Source: Flavobacterium lotistagni
GTDB lineage: Bacteria > Bacteroidota > Bacteroidia > Flavobacteriales > Flavobacteriaceae
DNA length: 64,000 bases
Reading direction: 5' to 3'
Assembly (NCBI RefSeq): GCF_011392125.1
Contig: NZ_JAAJBU010000002.1
Location: 411,285-475,284, forward strand
The position numbers and the translations under genes are program-made. The notes under the pieces were generated by a model that was given only the letters and a program-made list of their open reading frames with translations, was not told the DNA's origin and did not search any database. Position 1 is the stretch's first letter. Every line of letters begins with the position of its first letter. Of this stretch, positions 58,301 through 64,000 are shown piece by piece.

Positions 58301-61300
58301 GGAAATTCAGGCTTATTTCGCGGGATTGTAAATACCGGCGGAACGGCCGCTGCGGCACTTTCCATCTTGAGCAATGATTTCAGAGGTATTGTTCACACGG
58401 CTGCTGCTACTGCTGCAACAAGTCATAACTTGATTATCAATTCGGCGGCAACTTTATCTCAGGATATTAGCTCAAATACTTTTACCAATTTGAATATCAA
58501 TTCTACTGGCGGTATAGTCATGCTATCTGATGGTGTTTCATTAACTGCTACCGGAACCAAAAACATCAACTCCAACAGTATTGTCGGTACGTTTACCAAG
58601 TCTGGTGCCTCAGGTTCCTTGACTATTTATAATGATGCCGCTAGTTCGGTGAGCGGGGCAGTGATTAACAACAACAATAACAATTTTTCTAACATTACGA
58701 TTTCTGGCACCTCAACATTTACAGGATGGTCAAATACAGATGGTGTAACTCCATTCCCTACCAAAACCATCAACGGAAATACGTTCAATACTTTAGCATT
58801 AGCCTCTGCACCAGTCACTATTTTAAATACCAATGCCTTTGGAGGTGCAGTATCATCACTTTCTAACAATATCATATCTGGTGTAAACGCTGGCTCAATT
58901 ACCGGAATTATAATCGCAAGCAATGGTGCCGCAACGACCTTTAATGCTACAGGCAATAGTGTTAGCAATCTCACTTCTTCGTTGGCAGTGACGGGAATCA
59001 ATTCTAGTCAACCCGCGGGTACAGCTACATTCAATTTGAACAACAATACCCTATCGACTTTTTCCGGCACCGGAATTTATGGTATTTTAGATGCTACCGT
59101 ATCTACGAACAAATCGATATCTAATAACAATATCAACTCTTTAAACGGCAGTAGTTTGGTTTCGGCTATCAGTATTAGCGCGGGTGCTGCAGGGTTAATT
59201 AACAACAATACCATCACTTCGATTTCCTCTACTGGAACTGTAGCGGGATCAATTGTTAGCGGGATTTCAGTTACTGGCGGATCGGCCATTACAATTTCAG
59301 GTAATGCGATTACTACTTTGTCTTCGGCCAATGACGGTTCTTTCAGAGGAATATACGTGAATCCGCTCGGTGCCACCTCAAACACCATCACTAGTAATAC
59401 AATTAATGGAATGACGAGCACTTCGGCTACTACTGGTTTTTCTGTTCGGGCGATTGAAGTACAAGGAACCGGTAATGCCAATATCAGCTCCAACACCATT
59501 TCAAATATTACCGCTCCAACGACCAATGTTTCGACGGGTTCAGGTATCCCGATTGTGGGAATCTATTATGGCTCTTCAGGTGCTGCATCCACCATTAGCG
59601 GAAATACCATCAACAGCATCAATGCCTCGGCTGTAACTGCCATTAATGTGCAATTAGCTGGAATTGTGACAGCAAATACTGCTGGCGGAGGTACGATCTC
59701 CAAAAACCGCATTTACGGATTAACCAATACCACCACAGGTACCACCAATTCCACCATAGGATGTCAGCCCAACGGCGGTAGCTGGACCTTTGCCAACAAC
59801 ATGATTTCGATTACCAACAATAATACAGTTCGGGCGATTGGGATTTTTGATACCGGAGCCACCGGAGCAAGAAACTACTACTACAACAGTATTTACATTG
59901 GCGGAACACACGCTGGGTCTCAGGTTTCAACTGCTTTTCAATTCAATGCGGCAGCCGGAACCGGAGATATTAAGAACAATATTTTTATGATGGCCAGAAC
60001 GAGTTCCGGTAAGAATTATGCTTTCGTGAATACGAGTTCAACTTTTACGGGCATTACTACCAACTATAACGTTTTGAATTGTTCAGTAGCCACCACTGTG
60101 GGATTGAGTAATGCTACTGATACTACTTTTTCTGCCTGGAAAACCGTTTCTGGCGGCGATGCCAATAGCTATACTGCTCTGGTTATTCCTTTTGCGGATG
60201 TGACTACAGCAGATTTGCATATTTCACCTATATGTACTGATATCGAATCTGGCGGAACACCGGTTTCCATTTTGGATGATTATGATAGTACGGCTAGAAA
60301 TGTAACCACACCCGATATAGGAGCAGACGAATTCAGCGGTTCCAGACCTGCCGATATTACTTTAACTCCGAGTACCTCAATCTGTATTGGAAGCGGCACC
60401 ACACTCACGGCAAGCAGCACCGATTTAACCTATGTGTATACATGGAGCCCGGCTACTGGTTTAAGTGCTACAACCGGTGCCTCGGTAACTGCCACGCCAA
60501 TAGTGAACACGACTTACACCGTAACAGGTACTTCACCAGCATCCTGTGTCAAAACCAAAGACGTGACTATTACAGTAAATGCACTTCCTGCTCCTATAAC
60601 CGTAGCGCCAAGTTCTGTAAATATTTGCCCGAATACGATTCAAACTTTTACCGCAGCACCAAATACAGGAACAGCAACTGTTGGTGTGGCCTCTGGTACA
60701 TCGGTAGCCGCCAACACCCCTTACCGTCAAGGAACCACCACAGAGGTAAGAGTGCAATATCTATTCACCAAAGCAGAACTCAATGCTGCCGGAATTACAG
60801 GCGGTAACATTACTTCAATTGCATTTAATGTTACCACCGCCGGAACGATTGCCATGGGAACTTACACAATCAGTATGGGCCATACCGCATCAACCGTTTT
60901 GACCACCACATATTTGACACCCGCTTTTACAACAGTATTCACCACAGTAAATCTATTACCTGTTTTAGGCATAAATACCCATACTTTTAGCACTCCTTTC
61001 AACTGGGACGGCACTTCTAATGTGGTAATTAACATTTGTCATACAGGAACAGCCGGTGTGGCAAGTACCGTTTCTATTTCGACACCCCCAGTGGTCAGTA
61101 CGATTTCAAGAACAGGAGGAAGTTCTTGTTCATCGCTTACTGGAACAACCAATGCCAACAGACCCGTGACTACTTTCGGTTTCGAATTACCTATCACTTG
61201 GTCACCTACTGCTGATTTATATATCGATGCCGCTGCTACTACAGCTTACAATCCTGCAACCCATTTAAACCAGCCTACAATTTATGCCAAAGCACCGGCA

Positions 61301-63085
61301 CCAGTAGTTTATACAGCCACAGTAACAACGCCTGTGACTAGTTGTACCCAAACCAGCACCGGAACCATCTTGATGAGTGGATCAACATGGAATGGTAGTG
61401 CCTGGAGCCCTGCTCCGCCAACGGGAACGACCAGCCTTACTTTTACGGGAAATTATTCTTCAACGGGAAGTTTGAGTGGCTGTAGTTGTACTGTTAATTC
61501 AGGAACGGTGGTTTTCAATAGCCCTGATGCGCTAAATTTAAACGGCGGATTGACCGTAAATGCTCCCGGAACTTTGAAATTCAATGACGGCGCTAGTTTG
61601 GTTCAAACCGATGACTCGGCTACCAATTCCGGCATTATTACCGTAGAGCGTCTTACCCAACCGATGTACCGATTTGATTTCACTTATTGGGGTTCACCGG
61701 TTACTTTAGCTTCTAATTTTGCTTTAGGCGGCGCAGGTGGTTTATCGCCGGATACTTTGTCTGATAAATATTTTAGCTGGACACCCACCATTGCCAACCT
61801 AGGCGGCAACTGGGCGAACGAATCAGCAGCAACCATTATGGATCCGCGAAAAGGTTATTGTGTTCGCGCACCGCAGACTTTTTCGTTCACACCGGCAACC
61901 AAAATTGCTTACACGGCCAATTTTATAGGAACACCCAATAACGGAATTATCTCAACCCCAATTTACCATGGAACGATGGCCTTGGCTACCAATGACGACA
62001 AGTATAACTTAATTGGCAACCCTTATCCGTCGGCACTTGATGCACAAATGTTCCTGACCGATCCGGCCAACACACCGATTATTGACGGCACTATTTATTT
62101 CTGGACACACAACTCACCTATTAGTAGTGCCTACTCCAACCCGTTCTATGGTACGTTTGCGCTTAACTACAACTCCAACGACTACGCGGCTTGGAACAGT
62201 TTGGGTGCCGTAGGGCTACGCGGGATTCAAGCGGGAAGCGGTGGCGCGGTACCCAACGGTTATATTGCTTCGGGTCAAGGGTTTTTCGCCAAAAGCACCG
62301 GTACAGCAGCTACGGGTGCTACAGTGACTTTCCGTAATGCTATGCGGGTAGCCGGCAACAACAACCAGTTCTTCAGACAAAGTATTGTTGCTCAAAACGA
62401 GCGAACTATCCAAAGTGCCGCTTCTGATAAAAACCGTATTTGGTTAGACTTGATTAGCGAAAGCGGTAGTTTCAGTCAAATTCTCGTAGGCTATTTGCCC
62501 GATGCAACTATTGATTATGATCGCTCTTATGACGGAGTGCCTATTGACGAATCTGGAATGCTGCTCTATTCGATTATTCCAGAGCGCAAACTCGTGATTC
62601 AAGGCAGGCCCATGCCTTTTGACCAAACCGATCAAGTGATTTTAGGTTTTAAATCGATAGTTCAAGATACTTACTCTATTGGGCTAGATGGTGTGGATGG
62701 TTTGTTTGAAAACCAGCAAATTTATCTTGAAGACCGTAATTTAAACATCATTCACGATTTGAAACACAGCCCTTATAGTTTTACTTCGCCCGCCGGTACT
62801 TTCAATGACCGATTTGTATTGCGCTACAACAATAGTGCGTTAGGCAATGACACTTTCGATACGCAAGTTGCTGTGACGGCTTTTGTTCAAAATCAGGAGT
62901 TGAATATCAACAGTGCCAAGAATATCGTTGAGGCGACGCTTTATGACATTTCAGGAAAGCTTATTGAGACCTACAAAGCGAATACCGCCGAATTTAAAAC
63001 CCGATTTGGTTTCGCCCAAGGGGTTTACTTAGTGAAGATTAAACTAGACAACGGCCTCGAAGTGAGTAAGAAAATAATTCATTAA
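55310..63085 (+). CDS. Giant T9SS-secreted protein, beta-helix type with PATR motif
   Basis: A secreted protein of about 2591 residues. I start at ATG 55310 (MGKYLYFKLVFGFVLLFSAS) because it opens directly into the signal peptide; an ATG at 55286 would add 8 residues. Residues ~300-345 carry an autotransporter-associated beta-strand motif (LSGSNSYTGNTTINAGTLQY). From ~480 to ~1585 there are short Asn/Ser/Thr/Gly-rich turns (SGNTI, NNNI, ISSNTI) of a long right-handed beta-helix, closed by TPDIGADEF near 1680. A PKD-like unit (~1683-1760), a beta domain (~1760-1960), the shared module (~2104-2510) and a T9SS sorting domain (~2520-2591, FAQGVYLVKIKLDNG) follow. Beta-helices often bind or cut polysaccharides, but no lyase residues are recognisable. 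Confidence 0.9.
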   Translation: MGKYLYFKLVFGFVLLFSASQVQAQNNWDGDNALGEFILCNNWFGDVCPVTWNATTDLNIQLRNGPQTTMYLNYGGWIDINNLTYFASYTPSVNQFDADGPFGSENGINFYGKIENYSPNHTQVFNLPFHGRNATVIEINPINGGFTFNRPIYNSGNRNFHVYGPNSRKITLNSYPEGNGSVGFYLKQYSIVEVNYNNVASLSGGYFVEEGELWVESNGVIQGGIQVGNGNALVNKLYISNPTTPTTVANNIVVPANSTNATIGSLNTSNTHTYSGTINLNNNTVNFDVVSAGGSVNFTNTISGSGGLRKISPGLVRLSGSNSYTGNTTINAGTLQYGAANAIANTSNVILNGGKFSTGAAVGFSDTVGTLALTDNSTIELGSGNHILTFAASNAVAWTAGRTLTITGWTNSCTGAKIFVGTNNTGLTAGQLAQITFQGYLPGASISTTGELIPGNVTLTATGGTLLGNYNTLSAAFTAINAGTHTGVLVMSVLNDINEGANTATLNHNAAMTSLLIQPDGCAARTITGTGTGSAGTPLIDFSGADFVTIDGLNAGGNSLTISNTSTSNTSGTCTIRFITDASNNHIYRTSILGSATMTAGTNGGNIWFATRGLPTNTGNDNNSVEFCNIGPAGSNLPSKGIYFSGTPGFENNNITIDNNNIYDYFSAAVESAGVYITTGSTLVTITNNKFYQSATRTQTTGVVHSGIKIANASGNGFSIASNTIGYANSSGTGTYNFVGIANSIFTPITLSVASASVQGNTIAGIAHNTSTATFSGVNMFAGINVTAGNVNIGNASGNTIGLPAAPITFNATAGVGGTLCGINMTGTGAVSIQNNTIQSITTTGVAAAAFNFTGINTAGAGVYTITNNTIGHTLAANSINIGALGVTTTASTFTGINSTATGSPLTIGASGASNIIQNITLNAVAANNFNGISTSGAISGNLTNTYNSIRGIRFAAASTTASNFTGIINSGAVTGTINISNNNLGIAGTDLVTYVAGNSGLFRGIVNTGGTAAAALSILSNDFRGIVHTAAATAATSHNLIINSAATLSQDISSNTFTNLNINSTGGIVMLSDGVSLTATGTKNINSNSIVGTFTKSGASGSLTIYNDAASSVSGAVINNNNNNFSNITISGTSTFTGWSNTDGVTPFPTKTINGNTFNTLALASAPVTILNTNAFGGAVSSLSNNIISGVNAGSITGIIIASNGAATTFNATGNSVSNLTSSLAVTGINSSQPAGTATFNLNNNTLSTFSGTGIYGILDATVSTNKSISNNNINSLNGSSLVSAISISAGAAGLINNNTITSISSTGTVAGSIVSGISVTGGSAITISGNAITTLSSANDGSFRGIYVNPLGATSNTITSNTINGMTSTSATTGFSVRAIEVQGTGNANISSNTISNITAPTTNVSTGSGIPIVGIYYGSSGAASTISGNTINSINASAVTAINVQLAGIVTANTAGGGTISKNRIYGLTNTTTGTTNSTIGCQPNGGSWTFANNMISITNNNTVRAIGIFDTGATGARNYYYNSIYIGGTHAGSQVSTAFQFNAAAGTGDIKNNIFMMARTSSGKNYAFVNTSSTFTGITTNYNVLNCSVATTVGLSNATDTTFSAWKTVSGGDANSYTALVIPFADVTTADLHISPICTDIESGGTPVSILDDYDSTARNVTTPDIGADEFSGSRPADITLTPSTSICIGSGTTLTASSTDLTYVYTWSPATGLSATTGASVTATPIVNTTYTVTGTSPASCVKTKDVTITVNALPAPITVAPSSVNICPNTIQTFTAAPNTGTATVGVASGTSVAANTPYRQGTTTEVRVQYLFTKAELNAAGITGGNITSIAFNVTTAGTIAMGTYTISMGHTASTVLTTTYLTPAFTTVFTTVNLLPVLGINTHTFSTPFNWDGTSNVVINICHTGTAGVASTVSISTPPVVSTISRTGGSSCSSLTGTTNANRPVTTFGFELPITWSPTADLYIDAAATTAYNPATHLNQPTIYAKAPAPVVYTATVTTPVTSCTQTSTGTILMSGSTWNGSAWSPAPPTGTTSLTFTGNYSSTGSLSGCSCTVNSGTVVFNSPDALNLNGGLTVNAPGTLKFNDGASLVQTDDSATNSGIITVERLTQPMYRFDFTYWGSPVTLASNFALGGAGGLSPDTLSDKYFSWTPTIANLGGNWANESAATIMDPRKGYCVRAPQTFSFTPATKIAYTANFIGTPNNGIISTPIYHGTMALATNDDKYNLIGNPYPSALDAQMFLTDPANTPIIDGTIYFWTHNSPISSAYSNPFYGTFALNYNSNDYAAWNSLGAVGLRGIQAGSGGAVPNGYIASGQGFFAKSTGTAATGATVTFRNAMRVAGNNNQFFRQSIVAQNERTIQSAASDKNRIWLDLISESGSFSQILVGYLPDATIDYDRSYDGVPIDESGMLLYSIIPERKLVIQGRPMPFDQTDQVILGFKSIVQDTYSIGLDGVDGLFENQQIYLEDRNLNIIHDLKHSPYSFTSPAGTFNDRFVLRYNNSALGNDTFDTQVAVTAFVQNQELNINSAKNIVEATLYDISGKLIETYKANTAEFKTRFGFAQGVYLVKIKLDNGLEVSKKIIH

Positions 63086-63104
63086 TTTCTTTTCCTTTCA
63101 GAAC

Positions 63105-63140
63105 AAAAATCCGCTTCAAATGTTGAAGCGGATTTTTTTT
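63105..63140 (+). terminator. Terminator after the third giant gene
   Basis: AAAATCCGCTTCAA, loop ATG, TTGAAGCGGATTTT form a perfect 14-bp stem followed by T. It starts 20 bases after the stop codon. Confidence 0.95.
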
Positions 63141-63217
63141 AACTGCAATATTTGAAAACGCATAAGACTCTTCAAAAGCCACTTTCCTTAAATCACCTTC
63201 AAATCCTCACACGGCAA

Positions 63218-63336
63218 TTGTAGCAAAATTTTCCTTGATGTTTTTTTTGCTACAACTTTTGTAGCAAATTTTAAAAAGACAATTGTTTTGCTACAAAAAG
63301 TGTAGCAATTCTAATTGAACCAAAATAAATGCTACA
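63218..63336. repeat. Cluster of six GCTAC/GTAGC sites with two palindromes
   Basis: Sites: TTGTAGCAAAA at 63218, a palindrome TTTGCTACAA-CTT-TTGTAGCAAA at 63246-63268, a second palindrome TTGCTACA-AAAAG-TGTAGCAA at 63288-63308, and ATGCTACAAAA at 63330. The first site can also pair with TTTTGCTACAA at 63245. No gene is associated inside the window. Confidence 0.8.
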
Positions 63337-63419
63337 AAAAAAAGACCTGAACCCTGATGAATCAGCAGCGAGTTAATGATTTTCTTAATATCAAATGTCT
63401 AGGGGTTGACAAACGTATA

Positions 63420-63508
63420 GCGAACTGGCGGAGCATATTGAGATAAGACCCGAGTCCAACAGGCAAACTGTATGAAATGTAATGGAATAAAAGTCCGGTG
63501 GACTTAAG
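63420..63508 (+). repeat. Family B repeat, copy B2 (degenerate start of array)
   Basis: Core GCGAACTGGCGGAGCATATT, then GAGTCCAACAGGC (first hairpin partly lost), AT-GTA-AT (second hairpin) and AAGTCC-GGT-GGACTT (third hairpin). The flank before it (ACCCTGATGA at 63351) is a decayed version of the CCCTAGCCCTGATGA junction. Confidence 0.75.
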
Positions 63509-63524
63509 ATTTAGCTACGCTCAG

Positions 63525-63764
63525 TTCGGCTAAAGCCTCGGGTGACACGAGCATCGCGAACTGGCGAAGCATATTAAGAGAAGACCCGAGACCGAAGGTT
63601 GAACGGTATGGAGCGAAAGCGGAATAAAAGTCCAGTGGACTTCAGATTTGAAATTAAAAGGAGGAAGTCCGGTGGACTTCAGGTACTAGGCCTAATTTTC
63701 ATTTAAAAAATAATGTCCTTGATTTTTACTAAAGCCCTAGCCCTGATGATTTAGCTTCGCTCTG
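63525..63764 (+). repeat. Family B/A tandem unit 1 (with copy B3)
   Basis: A 240-base unit beginning TTCGGCTAAAGCCTCGGGTG. CTCGGGT (63537-63543) can pair with ACCCGAG (63584-63590). Then come GACC-GAA-GGTT, GC-GAAA-GC and AAGTCC-AGT-GGACTT, followed by a second AAGTCC-GGT-GGACTT hairpin at 63665-63679. The unit ends with GCCCTAGCCCTGATGATT and TTAGCTTCGCTCTG. Confidence 0.85.
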
Positions 63765-64000
63765 TTCGGCTAAAGCCTCGGGTGACACGAGTATTGCGAA
63801 CTGGCGGAGCATATTAAGAGGAGACCCGAGCCCAACGGGCGAATTGTATGGAACGTAGTGGAATAAAAGTCCTGTGGACTTCAGATTTGAAATTAAAAGG
63901 AGGAAGTCCGGTGGACTTCAGGTACTAGGCCTAATTTTCATTTAAAAAATAATGTCCTTGATTTTTACTAAAGCCCTAGCCCTGATGATTTAGCTTCGCT
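63765..64000 (+). repeat. Family B/A tandem unit 2 (with copy B4), cut by the window edge
   Basis: Nearly the same 240-base unit again: CTCGGGT (63777-63783) with ACCCGAG (63824-63830), GCCC-AAC-GGGC, AC-GTA-GT and AAGTCC-TGT-GGACTT. The last bases TTAGCTTCGCT show that a third unit begins at or beyond the edge. The second half of the unit is almost identical to unit 1, while the hairpin region differs more. Confidence 0.85.

Larger units (their letters stand above)
63086..64000. other. Non-coding right end of the window
   Basis: No gene is seen in these 915 bases. They hold the terminator of the last giant gene, a cluster of GCTAC/GTAGC sites, and the family B/A tandem repeat array that continues past the edge. 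Confidence 0.85.

Noticed and set aside
38920..63085. Long open frames on the minus strand across the three giant genes
   Set aside because: They arise from repetitive Thr/Ser/Gly codons on the coding strand, translate to Val/Pro-rich low-complexity sequence, and have no promoter or family features.
63346..64000. CRISPR array
   Set aside because: The units are ~240 bases and vary along their length; there are no short identical repeats with unique spacers and no cas genes.

Overview
The window is a stretch of a Flavobacterium-like chromosome (Bacteroidota, Flavobacteriia). The evidence is the rpsL-to-rplQ ribosomal supercluster followed by carA and eno, a SusC/SusD pair, Type IX secretion (T9SS) cargo proteins, and many promoters of the flavobacterial form TTG-N17-23-TAnnTTTG. 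Genus is inferred from gene content and repeat style; no 16S rRNA gene is present. I found no tRNA, rRNA, CRISPR array, phage or insertion sequence.

Layout. Positions 1-1867 (minus) hold a TPR sensor histidine kinase cut by the window edge. From 22522 down to 5131 (minus) runs one ~17.4 kb block of translation genes: rpsL, rpsG, fusA, rpsJ, rplC, rplD, rplW, rplB, rpsS, rplV, rpsC, rplP, rpmC, rpsQ, rplN, rplX, rplE, rpsN, rpsH, rplF, rplR, rpsE, rpmD, rplO, secY, infA, rpmJ, rpsM, rpsK, rpsD, rpoA, rplQ. It has a strong promoter at 22576-22605 and a terminator at 5072-5107. carA and eno follow on the same strand, each with its own promoter. Positions 22698-30628 (plus) encode an Omp85-type outer-membrane protein and a SusC-SusD-lipoprotein uptake operon. 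Positions 30690-38649 are a housekeeping patch: rlmB, a rhomboid protease, rarA, a 2H phosphoesterase, a secreted protein of unknown role, a YjjG-like HAD phosphatase, radC, an Mpl-like muropeptide ligase and a TPR protein. Positions 38920-63085 (plus) carry three giant secreted proteins of about 2800, 2500 and 2590 residues. Their passengers are unrelated, but their C-terminal ~470-residue halves are near-identical in plan and end in a T9SS sorting domain. The last 900 bases are non-coding.

The most unusual material is non-coding. Two dispersed, chainable repeat families (called A and B here) occur at 4830-5063, 32288-32394 and 63346-64000. In both, the stems change sequence between copies while base pairing is kept, which suggests they are or were structured RNAs. 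Family B forms a ~240 bp tandem array that runs off the right edge. Heptamer tracts (AGCNNNN units) fill the 5' leaders of carA and eno and the infA-rpmJ gap; the carA tract is a perfect 12.9-copy microsatellite. A cluster of six GCTAC/GTAGC sites with two palindromes lies at 63218-63336. Two hairpins inside the ribosomal block (12653-12704 and 19086-19134) look like regulatory structures.

All calls come from reading the sequence and from knowledge of the families. No database search or folding program was run.
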